DNA of 64,000 nucleotides, taken from positions 40,484,423-40,548,422 of the forward strand of contig CM033394.1 of the NCBI GenBank assembly GCA_019426215.1, written 5' to 3'. Positions 1 to 10,992 of the stretch are shown in pieces; position 1 is the first letter of the stretch; each line of letters begins with the position of its first letter. A model generated the notes under the pieces. The model was not told the DNA's origin. It worked only from the letters and a program-made list of their open reading frames with translations, and made no database searches. Origin of the DNA: Buddleja alternifolia (taxonomy: Eukaryota; Streptophyta; Magnoliopsida; Lamiales; Scrophulariaceae). The position numbers and the translations under genes were made by a program.

Positions 1-805
1 AGGCTACGAACAATCAGTTTTCTATTTAAGTAAGCTGTTAAATGATACCGAGAAAAGATACACCTCAATCAAAAAATGGTGTCTAAATCTATACTTTGCA
101 TCAAGTCAAATTGAGGCATTATTTCATTTCCTATTCGATTGAAGTGGTTTCACCAACTGACGTGATTAAGTTCATGATCAATCAACCTTTGATGAGGGGG
201 CGATTGAGCAAATAGAGTCTCAGTTTACTCCAGTTTGATCTGTGCTATGTGCCTCAAAAGGCTGTAAAAGATCAAGTGATATCCGATTTCTTGGTTGATC
301 ACCCTCCGATGAAAGATGAATTGCTTGAGAGTCTCGAGCTTAATTTTATTGACAAGGTCCCTCGGATTTTGTATTTTGATGGTTCGAGTACTCGAGACAG
401 TCCTGGAATAGGGATATATATCATATCTCCATTAAAGTTGATCACCAAAATGTGTGCAAAATCGAGGGGGATTGTACAAATAACATAGCAGAACATGAAG
501 CTCTTATTTTGGGTTTAGAAATATTACTCGATATGGGTGCAGGAAATATCGAGATAAAGAGAGATTCCCAATTGATCATAAATCAAGTAAAGGGAATATT
601 TAAATGTATCAGCCCAGTATCAATAGCCTCGTATGCTCGAGTGCATCAACTGTTAAGTTATTTCGAATCAATAGAAATTACGTATGTACCAAGGGAGAAG
701 AATCAAATTTCCAATGATTTGGCCCAAATGGCGTCGGGTATAGGATCGATCACGACTTACTCGAATCAACAATTCAACTCGACACGAGAGTTCTGCTACC
801 CTTAG
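1..805 (+). pseudogene. Tandem RNase H domains of Tat-like pol (decayed)
   Basis: Bases about 50-300 encode, across frameshifts, the tail of the RT-linked RNase H (KRYTSIKKW, then a sequence ending VPQKAVK and a DFLVDHPP motif at about 285-305). Bases 300-805 encode a second, archaeal-type RNase H typical of Tat elements: FDGSS (first catalytic Asp), NNIAEHEALILGLE (catalytic Glu), RDSQLIINQVKG (Asp) and SNDLAQMAS (last Asp). The reading frame shifts between about 450 and 490. The enzyme would remove RNA from RNA/DNA hybrids during reverse transcription. All four acidic positions can be read, but the ORF is broken, so no working enzyme is expected. Confidence 0.75.
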
Positions 806-816
806 AATAAAGGGCG

Positions 817-2175
817 TTGCAGATTAATAAAGTTGATATCTTCAAAGGAAAAGAAGATTGGCATCTCGAGATTATAGAATACTTGAAGAATCCAGCCAAA
901 GGAGGATTCCCGAATAGGTTAAAACTAATGGCCCACCATTATTTTTATGATGGACAGGAATTATATCGAAAAGATTCTCAAGGGGTTTTATTAAAGTGCC
1001 TCGATCTAGAAGAAGCTTTGGTTATCATGGCAGAAACCCATGAGGGGATTTGTGGTGCACATCAAGCTGGCCAAAAGATAAGATGGCTGATACATCGATA
1101 TGGTTTTCATTGGCCCACTGTCCTTCGAGATTGCATAAATTATGCAAAAGGTTGCAAACAGTGTTAAAAGTTTGGCAAAGTGTTAAGGCAGCCTACAGTT
1201 AAACTTAACTTGATTATAAAGCCATGGCCATTTCGAGGGTGGGCTATGGATATCATAGGTGGGATAAAGCCAGCTTCTTTGAGGAGGCCCAGTTATATTT
1301 TAGTAGCCACGGACTACTTTACCAAGTAGGTTGAAGCCAAGGCTTTCAAAAATATCAATTCGAAGCAGGTGACCGACTTTATTAAGGAATATATCATAAC
1401 TCGATTTGGGATACGTGAGCCTATAACTTTTGACCAGGCTAGGGTTTTCAATAGCACGGAAATGCTCGAATTTTTGAGTCAGTTTAAGATAAAGTTGTTG
1501 AATTAAACTCCTTACTACGCTCAAGCAAATGGACAGGCTGAATCTTCGAATAAATTGATTAAAGGATGTATCTCGAAAATGATACAAAACAATCCTAAAA
1601 TTTGGCACAAGTTGCCAATTGATACTTTATGGGCATTAAGAACTATTAAAAAGGATAGCCTAGGGGTTACACCTTTTCAATTGGTATACGGTCATGAAGT
1701 TGTTATCCCAATGGAAATAAACATTAAGTCAAAAAGGATTTTAGAGCAATCGAAACTCACACGAAAGGAGTATGTCGAGAATATGACCATTGAAAAACTA
1801 GATCACGAAATGATTCAAGTAATGACATTACAACAAATCGAGCTCCAAAAGTAAAAAGTAGAGAAAAGCTATAATAAAAAGGTAAAGACAAGATCCTTCG
1901 AAGCGGGGGACTTAGTCTGGAAAATGATATTACCAAAAGGCTCGAAAGGTCATTTTTATGGAAAATGGTCGCTTAAGTGGGAAGGGCGATTTTTAATCTC
2001 GAGTAAATTATCAAGTAACTCATTTAGACTCCAATATTTAAATGGAAAAGAATATGAAAGGGGTTTAAATGCAAAATACTTGAAGAAATATACACCAAGT
2101 ATATGGCAAGAAAATGCAAATATTATATTCGAAAGGTTGCCAGAAACTGGCAATTTGTTGATAAACAATAATTAG
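817..2175 (+). pseudogene. Integrase of Tat-like element (decayed)
   Basis: The order is a zinc-binding HHCC domain (His pair around HEGICGAHQAG, Cys pair GCKQC ending at 1,164), the catalytic core (WAMDIIG with the first Asp; FDQARVF where family members have a TDNG-type second Asp motif; QANGQAES with the Glu), the PFQLVYGHE motif, and a C-terminal region ending at 2,175. In-frame stops occur at 1,165-1,167, 1,327-1,329, 1,504-1,506 and 1,852-1,854. The enzyme would insert the cDNA into chromosomes. With four stops it is a pseudogene. It continues the pol order after RNase H and ends about 40 bp before the convergent antisense PMD gene. Confidence 0.8.
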
Positions 2176-2214
2176 AGTACAAAATACTATTTAAAAGTAT
2201 ACTACTCTACAGAA

Positions 2215-5200
2215 CTACTCTAGAAAACGTAAAGAATCTATCAATACATTTACAGCCAAAATAAAAGCATCTTTCTCGAGCAAGGCCGACTTCACCACTG
2301 TCTCGAACTCATGTGTGAGAAAAGCAATCTGATTGTTAACAACAGCCAACTCCTCATCAGTCTTATTGGCCAAATCTATAAAGTGGTCCCTCTCGACTTG
2401 GAGACCGGAAATTCTGACATCTAGTTCTACGAGTTGGACCAGATAACCTGCTCGAGTGTTTTCCAGAGTCAGGACTCGAACTTGGAGTTGGCCCAATTGC
2501 TGTGACCCCACAGGATAGATCTCTGCCTCGAAAGGGGTAAAGCCTTGATCGATTAAACCATGGATAACAGTAAGGCGACTCTCGAACATCTGCCTCGCCG
2601 CAACAAACAAAAGGCGAAACTGGAAAGCAATCCTCGGCGTTGCACCATCCAGGAGCGATCGAAGCCTCCCAAGCATCTCTTAGTTAGTCGAATCAAGCTT
2701 GACCTCATTAAGGGCTTCGCTTAAATCAGCCCTCGAGAAGGGCAGAAGCTCAACATTCCCTGAGAATTATAAACAAAATAACTTAAGGAAAATGGAGAAT
2801 CATGCAAACGAAGTATAGTAACATGGAAAATACACTTACCTTCGGTTGAGATAATATTTGTGGGTGCCACTGTATTCGAAGTGGAAGGGGCATCTTGAAT
2901 CTCAAGAGATTAAGTCACAATTTGATCTTCTAGAATCTCCTCGGAGGTAATTTCGACACCTAAGGAAATAAAAGGTTAATCTTATAATAAGAAACATTTT
3001 GAGAAAACGTTAAAATAGTTACAGCTTACCTTCGAATGGTAGGACTTCAGCAGTTTTTTTAACAGGCTTTGAGAAACCCAGCTTGAGAGCCTCTGCAGCA
3101 GTGGCTACTTTTTTTACCACAAGGGAAGGCTTCTCGACCGAGGTCTCTTCACTCGAGGAACCTACGAAATAAAGGGTTTATGATAATCCGGGTTAAGAAA
3201 TTATTGTCAAACGAAAACAATAAGATCTTAATAAAACTAATGCCAAAACTAATGCCTTGAGAACTTGAGTACGTTCTTCAGACTGGGATTGTGTATCATT
3301 TAAAGGCACTTCGAACGGAGCCTCTGCCAGAAAGGGGATATCCAATTCAGCCTCATCCCCTATCTCGATTACAAAAGTTTCAGCGTGTGTGGTTTCTTTC
3401 GAGGGACTCACTCCAGAAGGAGCCTTACTCGAAGGGCCTACATACAAATGCCTTTTAATGTAAACGAATAAAGATATTTATCAAGCAGAAGACTCATAAA
3501 TTGGTAAAATAATAATGCTTACCGGCCTCGAAAGACCCACGTAATCTGCGCCTTTGGAATACGATGAGCGCATCCTCATCTTCATCTTCATCCTCGGCAA
3601 CAGTTTGGAGGGTTGGGGAAGAAGGCTTTTGAATGGTAATGCCCCTAGTTCTGCGTTTTCGAGTGGCAAGTGGAGATATAATAGTAACTGGGGCCTTCGA
3701 TTTGGATGTCTCTGAGGAGCGGGTAGGTGGAATAACCCTGAGAGGAGGCACCACCAAAGCTTCAGACTCTCGAAGAGCTTGGAAAATCCCCTCATGTGCT
3801 TGGACCAAGGGGTTATCCCTCTCGAATCTCTATCCCAAAGGTGAGTGAATAAGGGATAACATATACATCATCCTGCTTACACAAATCAAAATCAAGAACC
3901 AAAATATTTAAAGTGCACAAAGAAATAAAAAGAAAAGGATCCTTAAGTACCCGTACGTCAAGGGACAGCAGTGTTGACAAGGCAGTCATTTGTACAGACC
4001 CCGAACAAAGTCTTGTAGCATCCATGACCAACCTTCGAATGATTTGTCTCGAGAAGTTGCACTGCAAGACTCGATTCCAGAACTCGGCAAAGTGTGGATC
4101 CACTCGAAGGATCCTACAAAAGACCAGGATGGGAGAAATGACAACTTGGCTGGAGGGCTTCCCTCGAATGGATGCCTCTGCCAATTCCTCTTTGTCTTGG
4201 GGATAATGTATGATCTGCCTGACCATGGACGATTTAAAAAGTGCCTAGAAAAGGTAGGGCGAAGCTTTGGCTAATACTAAATTGCTTCAAGCATAAATGC
4301 AAAAAACACAGAAGCAACATGTAAGTAAACAAGAGTATTCACTTGAAGGTTAATACATGAAAAAGTTTATAAGAAATACCTGAGGGTTGTAAACCTCAAC
4401 TCTAGGGTTGTTGTCTGCATATAGGAGGTCTCGAGAGGATAGGATAGACCTCCAGTAAGGACGATCTTCATCAGTACGCCTCAATGAGTCCACTTCTCGC
4501 AGCCAAGATAGCAGGGCTGCATGAGACCAGAGATTAGGGGCCTGATCATGTCTTGTCTCGAAAAAGGGGCACCAGGTGAAAATGTGCAGTGGGTTGTATC
4601 CTGTACTTAGCACCAGCAAGTAGGATGCCTCCTCGAGGGGTATCAAAAGGTTTACGACTGCCTCCCTATAGCACGCCCAATTCGAGATGGGTTGGACAAT
4701 CTTCGAGGACTGAGATTCCCCTTCGAGTGAATGAGTGCTGATATTTAATAACTATGGATAATATAAAAACACCCAGCAGGTTAAAAACCATAGCAGGCCC
4801 GAAACCCTCTTGACCTTCAAAGGCTCTTCATAGATGTGAAACATCATCCTGTAGAAGTGGGCCAGGATAAAAGGACCCAACTCGACGGGATCCAAAGTGG
4901 AGGCAATAATGGCAGCAAGAGGCAAGAATGTCTTATTGACTGCACAACCTGTGTTCATGAATAGGCGGCAGAAGACATAATTCAAAAATAATACCTCTTC
5001 GAAATTGGTGACCTCATCATCTGTATCGGTGAAGTGTTTGACTAAAGCCCGAGTAGGAAATGTTGGCACCCCCACTTTTGCCGTGGTGTTTAAACCAGAT
5101 ATTGGTGGCCTTTAGGAGTGCTCGAGCGTCTCCCTCCACTTCACCAGTACATAATACAACCCCGTGGGGGGATGTTCTAGTGATAAGGACCACATCTTCG

Positions 5201-5781
5201 AGAGTGACCATCTGAAATCCCCGAGGCAAGATGAAACAGTTATATGAAGGGTGCAATGAGAGAGAAAGGGCATCCATCATCACTTGTTCGAAGGGGAGGG
5301 TTTGGTAGCAGGCGATTCGAATTAGCCCTATTATTCGGTTGGCCTCCCATTTAGCATAAAATCGACTGAGATGGTTAAACCATGGAAAGGCATCAGTATT
5401 GCCAATCTAGCCAATTGTTGGTTTCGTCAAATTGATCCAGACAAATTTGCGGGACCCTTTGAGACAAATCGGAACATTATCAGTCTCGAGAGCAAGCCAG
5501 GTCCCGAGCAGATTGGGGACATTCAGAGCATCGACTTCGAAGGCAGACGACTCGAAATGAGGACCCAAAGCCAGATGGTTAGGAGTTTGACCACGACGGT
5601 CAGAGGCCCATCGAGGAACGATATATCTTGTGCCGAGAAAAGAGACCTTGGCATCAGAGTAATGGACTTCGAATGCCCTAATTTCATCATATAGCTCTGA
5701 TGCCTCCTCACAGCCCAAAGTGGATGCTCGAGGAATTAAGGAAGTCAGGCTATGTACTGAGTTATGTTGGGGAAAATCCAT
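2215..5781 (-). pseudogene. Antisense plant-mobile-domain (PMD) gene, copy 1
   Basis: The start ATG is at 5,781-5,779 (MDFPQHNSVHSL). The blocks that follow resemble the plant mobile domain / aminotransferase-like PMD family: LGTRYIVPRWASDRRGQ, then (5,283-5,017) HPSYNCFILPRGFQMVTLED, (5,075-4,752) NFEEVLFLNYVFCRLF with LAHFYRMMFHIYEEP, (4,646-4,377) PLHIFTWCPFFETRHDQ and PYWRSILSSRDLLYAD. Donor-like CAG/GTATTT on the minus strand at about 4,378 and an acceptor-like GCAG near 3,874 show an intron-bearing gene. The last ORF (2,676-2,215) looks coiled-coil. Frameshifts break it. It runs convergent to integrase inside the retroelement. PMD proteins are linked to transposons and to silencing or development in plants; the role here is unknown. 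Confidence 0.7.
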
Positions 5782-5913
5782 TTCTGCGAAAAATGGTAAA
5801 GAACACACGAACGAGAACCGAAGTAGAAATGGCGATTTGTTCTGCTTGAGTTTGCTTAAGAAGGAAGAGAAGAGGAAATTTTGAATTCTTATGTATTCCG
5901 AGAATAAAATATA

Positions 5914-5925
5914 GGAATTTATAGG
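5914..5925 (-). promoter_or_regulatory. TATA-box candidate for antisense PMD copy 1
   Basis: The minus strand reads CCTATAAATTCC about 135 bp upstream of the PMD start codon, between that gene and the 3' LTR. The two other PMD copies in the window have a TATA box in the equivalent place, which supports a real antisense promoter. Confidence 0.45.
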
Positions 5926-6159
5926 TTTTCTTGTCACTATTCAGTGAAACGACACACTCAATTAAATGAAAGGTAATGGGGTAAAGATGAACGCAAAAGG
6001 GCGCGTCTTTCCATAGCCGCCAAATTTATTAAAAGTTTGTTACAAAAAGGCACGATCTTTGATGACCTGGAATCCGAATGGTCATCTGTTACTAAAAAGA
6101 ATGAACGTGTCTTTTAATACACATGAATCCGAATTATTCACGTGTATTACGGGGGCATT

Positions 6160-6620
6160 TGTTTACACCTAAAATAAAATGGGCTTCTCAATCTAAAAAG
6201 CCCAAACGATCCATATATTAATTCGAAATTGGGCTTAAGATAAAAGAGCCCAAGCAACCTTTATTAATAGATTAATTCGAAGTTGGGCTCAAGTTGAAGG
6301 GCCCAAGCAGCCTCGTTAATTAGTTAAATATGAAAGAGGGCTTAAGTTGAGAAAGTCTAAATAGCTCTTTAGTTAATTCAAAAATGGGCCTAAGTAATTT
6401 AGATTTGTTTTGTAAGGAATAGGTCCAAGCCCAATATTCCACTAAGTGAAAGGTCCGAGAAAAAAAGGCCTAAAAGAGTATGAGGTTATCCAATCCAGGG
6501 ACGCGCCAACAAAATGAATTTGAAAACACGGTTGAAAGCAGTTCCCAACTTCAAAGGACGTGGATACGTGATAAAGAGCAGGGCGAAGAGAGAAAAAAGG
6601 ACACACATCGCAAACATACT
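6160..6620 (+). repeat. 3' LTR (partial) of Tat-like element 1
   Basis: It begins TGTTTACAC directly after GGGGGCATT, the same boundary as the LTRs at 34,649, 40,901 and 46,421 read on the minus strand. Beyond the first 30 bp it diverges from those LTRs and is full of short degenerate repeats (GGGCTTAAG..GCCCAAGC, about 6,190-6,390). No matching LTR end is visible before the next repeat starts near 6,622, so it is probably truncated. Confidence 0.5.
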
Positions 6621-6621
6621 A

Positions 6622-6961
6622 ATCTAAGCAGGGAAACTAATCCTAACATACTAGGGAATACATCGCAAACAATTAGGAAACAAACCATATAAGATAGGAC
6701 TCAAAATTATGTCAAAATCCGCCAAAATAGGAAAAACCATGAAAAAAATGCGCTCCCCGCGCCCAGGCGCCATACAGTGGCGCCTGATCCCACCCTTCTA
6801 TCTGGGGCACCTGGGCGCCACGTTTCGTGTCTACACTCCTCGGCTTCAATTTTTCAACTTCTTTTCATCCTTTTGCGATCCCGGTCAACCCCGACCCTTC
6901 TTGGCTCTATTTTGCCTTCTCTTCTTGACATTATTTTGATCCGACTCTACCAAACCCATCA
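6622..6961 (-). repeat. LTR copy a (truncated) of the non-autonomous array
   Basis: It matches the distal part of the other two LTRs from AATCTAAGCAGGGAAACTAATCC to the terminal CCATCA. The first roughly 210 bases, present in copies b and c, are missing. It carries the GC-rich block CGCGCCCAGGCGCC at about 6,756. Confidence 0.65.
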
Positions 6962-7143
6962 ATTTCCCACTTGAAGACTGGTCAAAATAACCCGAACTCA
7001 AACTTGAACCACCACTTCACTTTTCTAAGTGAACCTTAGTCTAATCGACCCATCTCCAAACCCATTGGAGATCAAATCTCGAGACCTCTCAATGTCTCAT
7101 CAATTCATCCGTCCTTTAGTGTCACCCACTTGACGAACTCCCT

Positions 7144-7425
7144 CTATGAACATCGTTCCCCCTTTTGAATCCTTGCCGCTACCCTATTCTTTTGGTGATC
7201 AACCAACTCCTGAATATCGTGGCATATCCATCTCGATCCAACTAACCCTCGGATATAAGTTACTCTAAAACCCAAACATGTCAAAATCCAAACCGCCTCG
7301 GTTAACCCGTCCACTGACATCTTTCCACCAAGGACTTTTTCAATAGCAATCTCGGATCCCTCACATATCTGCTCTCTGCCCCTACATAAGATATGTCTGA
7401 TCCATCCACCAACTCGATTTTTCAA
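7144..7425 (-). CDS. Unknown internal ORF of the array, copy 1
   Basis: This 93-codon ORF starts MKNRVGGWIRHILC and includes KVLGGKMSVDGL, RWICHDIQELVDHQ and RVAARIQKGERCS. A second copy is at 8,649-8,969 in the other internal unit with the same reading frame and mostly the same residues. I recognise no domain. It lies where gag would be in a full element, downstream of the primer site on the minus strand. It may be a relic of gag or captured sequence, or the similarity may only reflect DNA-level identity of the two units. Confidence 0.3.
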   Translation of the reverse strand: MKNRVGGWIRHILCRGREQICEGSEIAIEKVLGGKMSVDGLTEAVWILTCLGFRVTYIRGLVGSRWICHDIQELVDHQKNRVAARIQKGERCS

Positions 7426-7949
7426 TGGCTAACTCGAGCCGCTGACATATCTGCTCGAGCTCCCACTCCACGAGCTACGTTATATCCCTCTGCCAATAAA
7501 CCCGCTGCTTTGCAAATCTACCTACCAGATTTTCGCATCCTGCCTCTATGACTTCTGACTCCGGGGTCAACCCCCTCGGCACCGCTTCCTGTCTTCATGA
7601 TTTCTCTCTACATGGTCATGCCTCCACAACCCTGCCCTCCGATCTCTCGACTATACTATTGTACCCGCTCGGATACCTATTCTTTCATTCTGACCTCTGC
7701 TAAGTGGATTTGATTTCTTGGCACCATAGCTCTGCCCCCTCGATCTCTAGCAACTCGTTCATTCTTCTCGGAAATGCTAATTTTCTCTCTGACTTCTGGC
7801 TCTATGGATTTGCCTCTAGCTCTACTACTGCTTCGAGCTTGATTATTCTTCCATCTCCTACTATCATTCCCATGATGAAATCCAGGTTTAGGCAAAAAAC
7901 ACTTCCCCATGGATCTAGATTTAAGACGTGCATTTCCTAAATCTACAAC

Positions 7950-7966
7950 CTATGGCTCTGATACCA
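7950..7966 (-). other. Primer-binding site, initiator tRNA-Met type
   Basis: The minus strand reads TGGTATCAGAGCCATAG, two bases from the LTR end (LTR starts TGTCAGAG at 7,969 on +). A mutated second copy (one substitution within TGGTATCAG) lies at 9,681-9,697. This site fixes element orientation as minus. Confidence 0.8.
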
Positions 7967-7968
7967 GT

Positions 7969-8505
7969 TGTCAGAGATGGTAGCATTAGAGCACGAAAAA
8001 TAATCAAGAAATAATAAATTCTAAGCCTAAACATGAAGATAAACAACACGAGAATTTAACGTGGTTTGGCAAACTTTCCTACATCCACTAGCCAACCTAG
8101 ACTACATCTTTATTTCTCAATGAGTGAATCAATCATTTACAAGTGAGTTCTAATATTTATAGAGTTACAAAGAGTCAAACCCTAATCTAAGTAAGGAAAC
8201 TAATCCTAACATACTAGGGAATACATCCCAAACAATTAGGAAACAATTCCATACAAGATAGGACTCAAAATTATGTCAAAATTCGCCAAAATAGAAAAAA
8301 TAGTCGAAAAAATGCGCTGCCCGCGCCAGGGCGCCACCCTTCTGTCTAGGGTGCCTGGGCACTACTTTCCATGTCTGCACTCCCCGACTTCAATTTTTCG
8401 ACTTCTTTGTATTCTGTTGCGATCTCGGTCAACCCCGGCCCTTATTGGCTCTATTTTAGCTCCTCTTCTTGATCTTATTTTGATCCAACTAAATCAAACC
8501 CATCA
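7969..8505 (-). repeat. LTR copy b of the non-autonomous array
   Basis: It runs from TGTCAGAGATGG to AAACCCATCA with the TG..CA ends of an LTR, and is flanked by a primer site on one side and a purine tract on the other. Compared with copy c it lacks part of the GC-rich GGCGCC block. Confidence 0.75.
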
Positions 8506-8648
8506 ATCTCCCACTTGGAGACTGATTAAAATAACCCGAACTCAAACTTGAACCACCACTTCACTTTTCTAAGTGAACCTTATTCTAGTCGACCCATCTC
8601 CAAACCCAATGGGGATCAAATCCCGAGACCTCTCAATGTCTTGTCAAT

Positions 8649-8969
8649 TCATTCGTCCTCTAGTGTAACCCACTTGACGAACTCTTTTTTTGAACATCGT
8701 TCCCTCTTTTGAACCCTTGCCACTACCCTATTATTTTGGTGATCAACCAACTCCTGAATATCGTGGCATATCCATCTCGGTCCAACTAACCCTCGGATAT
8801 AGTTTACTCTAAAACCTGTACATGTCAAAATCCAAACCACCTCGATCAACCCGTCCACTGACATGTTTCCACCAAGGAGTTTTTCAACGGCAATCTCGAA
8901 TCCCTCATATATATGTTCTCTACTTCCGCATGAGCTATGTCTGATCCATTCGCCAACTCGGTTTTTCAA
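8649..8969 (-). CDS. Unknown internal ORF of the array, copy 2
   Basis: This 106-codon ORF is homologous to 7,144-7,425: MKNRVGEWIRHSSC, KLLGGNMSVDGL, RWICHDIQELVDHQ, then a tail (SKKEFVKWVTLEDE) where copy 1 stops. No known domain is recognised. The same caveat applies as for copy 1: conservation may come from recent unit duplication, not selection. Confidence 0.3.
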   Translation of the reverse strand: MKNRVGEWIRHSSCGSREHIYEGFEIAVEKLLGGNMSVDGLIEVVWILTCTGFRVNYIRGLVGPRWICHDIQELVDHQNNRVVARVQKRERCSKKEFVKWVTLEDE

Positions 8970-9699
8970 TGGCTAACTCGGGCCACTGACATATCTGCTC
9001 GAGCTCCCATTCCATGAGCTATGTCACATTCCTCTACCAATAAACCCGTTGCTCTGCGAATCTACCTACCCGATTTTCGCATCATGTCCCCATGACTTCT
9101 GACATCACGGTCAACCCCTCTCGGCACCACTTCCTGTCTTCATGATTTTTCTCTACGTGATCATGCCTCTACAACCCTGCCCTCCGATCTCTCGACTACA
9201 CAGCTCTACTCTCTCGGTTACCGATTCTATCATTCTGACCTCTGGCTTGGTTTATTTTCTTTCTTGGCACCATAGCTCTGCCTCCTCAATGTCTATCAAC
9301 TCGTTCATTCCTCTCGGAAACACTAATTTGCTCTCTGAAACACTAATTTCCCTCGTCCTCTCGTGTCTACCCACCTAGAAACACAAACCTGCCTTTGCTG
9401 CTGCGAATCTGCCTATCTGCTGGCACCATGATTTTTTAATGTTTTCTCGTTAACGTTCAACGGGATTACTCTTCTTTGGTTGACGATCTACCCGATATCA
9501 TCCTCCTCTGTCATCTTCTCCGCTTCACCACGACCTCAGTTCATGCTTCTCTGCAATGAAATCGTCGAGCTTGATTATTCATCCATCTCCTACCATCATT
9601 CCCACGATGAAATCCGTGTTTAGCCAAAAACACTTCCCCGTGGATCTAGATTTAAGACGCGTGTTTCCTAAATCTACAACCTATGGCTCTGATACTAGT

Positions 9700-10293
9700 T
9701 GTTAGAGATGGTAGCATCAGAGCAAGAAAAATAATCAAGAAACAATAAATTTTAAGCCTAAACATAAAGATAAACAACACGAGGATTTAACGTGGTTCAG
9801 CAAACTTGCCTACATCCCCGAGCCAACCTAGACTACATCTTTATTTCTCAATGAGTGAATCGATCATTTACAAGAGTGAGTTCTAATATTTATAGAGTTA
9901 CAAAGAGTCAACCCCTAATCTAAGTAGGGAAACTAATCCTAACTTACTAAGAATACATCCCAAATAATTAGGAAACAATTCCATACAAGATAGGACTCAA
10001 AATTATGTCAAAATTCGCCAAAACAAGAAAAACCCTCGAAAAAAATGCACTGTCCGCGCCCAGGCGCCATACAGTGTCGCCTGGGCACCACCCTTCTGTC
10101 TGGGGCGCCTAGGCGCCATCAAGGTGTCGCTCATGTCGGCATCTGGGTGCCACGTTTCGTGTCTGCACTCCCCGACTTCAATTTTTTGATTCTTTTTTAT
10201 CCTTTTGCGATCCCGGTCAACCCCAACCCTTCTTGGCTCTATTTTGGGTCCGCTTCTTGACCTTATTTTGATCTGACTCTACCAAATCCATCA
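9700..10293 (-). repeat. LTR copy c of the non-autonomous array
   Basis: It runs from TGTTAGAGATGG to AAATCCATCA and is then followed by unrelated sequence, which fixes the right edge of the array. It has the longest GC-rich block (10,050-10,155) with repeated GGCGCC palindromes. Confidence 0.75.
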
Positions 10294-10990
10294 GGAAAAT
10301 GCATAATGAATTCACAATAAATTCTATCCAAAGAATATGAATCAAACTAATTACCCTGATGTTATGAAGTGGATTTCAAAAAATTAGTTAATTGCCTTAT
10401 ATTATTTTATTTTCTAGTTTGAGTCCTTATTTATTTAAGTTGCCTAGTTGGTTTAGGCAACAAGGTATTTCAATTCTTGTTGATTAAGTTTCCTAATTTT
10501 TATAGGGTTCTAGTTATTTCCTTTCTATTAGAAGTTCGTAGCTTGTATAACAAGTTACCTTATGATTATAAATAGGGTTCAGGTTTAATTTGATTATTCA
10601 GTTTTAGAATCAATAAAAAATTGGCTTTTAGCTTGGGCCAAGAATTTTTTTTTGTTGAATAAGATTTATTCTCGTTGGACTTTCAAGTTATCAAAAGTAT
10701 CTCTTTTATCGTTTTTGTGTTTCTATCACCTGATTTGTCTTCCCTACTTGAACCAGGATGAAGCGTTATGCAAACCCGGAATTTTATTCTTGATCAGTCA
10801 AAACATTGAACATATAATTCTACCTATTCTATTATTTTTCTTAAATGAAGGGTAAAACTCATAGTTTCTTTCTTTCTTTCTTTCTTTTTTAATATTCTCG
10901 GTGCATAATACGAAGCACACTCTATGCCTCATGAGATCCTCTCTTTGGATCTTATGTGAGAACAAGAATTGAAGAACTCTTAAGTTGATG
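10294..10990. other. AT-rich spacer with LTR-leader-like sequence
   Basis: No gene is seen. A TATA-like ATTATAAATAGGG (about 10,566-10,578), followed by a leader ending in AATCAATAAAAAATTGGC, resembles the promoter/polyadenylation part of a solo LTR. No paired copy or target duplication was found. Confidence 0.3.
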
Positions 10991-10992
10991 CA

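Larger units (their letters stand above)
1..6620 (+). mobile_element. 3' half of a Tat-like Ty3/gypsy retrotransposon
   Basis: Layout on +: end of reverse transcriptase/RNase H, a second RNase H, integrase, then a gene on the opposite strand (PMD), a weak polypurine tract (GGGGGCATT at 6,151-6,159) and an LTR starting TGTTTACA at 6,160. Two RNase H domains in series and an extra antisense ORF between integrase and the 3' LTR are known marks of the plant Tat/Ogre lineage. The 5' half lies outside the window. Every coding part carries stops or frameshifts, so the copy is dead. The right end of its LTR is not resolved; it is abutted by a different LTR repeat at about 6,622. Confidence 0.75.
6622..10293 (-). 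mobile_element. Three-LTR array of a non-autonomous LTR retroelement
   Basis: Three copies of one LTR (6,622-6,961, truncated on its left; 7,969-8,505; 9,700-10,293) separate two related internal regions of about 1.0 and 1.2 kb. The minus strand next to the second LTR reads TGGTATCAGAGCCATAG, a primer-binding site for initiator tRNA-Met. Purine-rich tracts (minus strand, CTTCAAGTGGGAAAT) precede the next LTR. The internal regions are too short for gag-pol and show none of its motifs, so this is a LARD/TRIM-like element. LTR-internal-LTR-internal-LTR is what unequal recombination between LTRs produces. Confidence 0.7.

Noticed and set aside
3481..4274. Plus-strand ORFs across the PMD copy 1 region
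   Set aside because: They are the opposite strand of the PMD gene blocks, which have family motifs on the minus strand.
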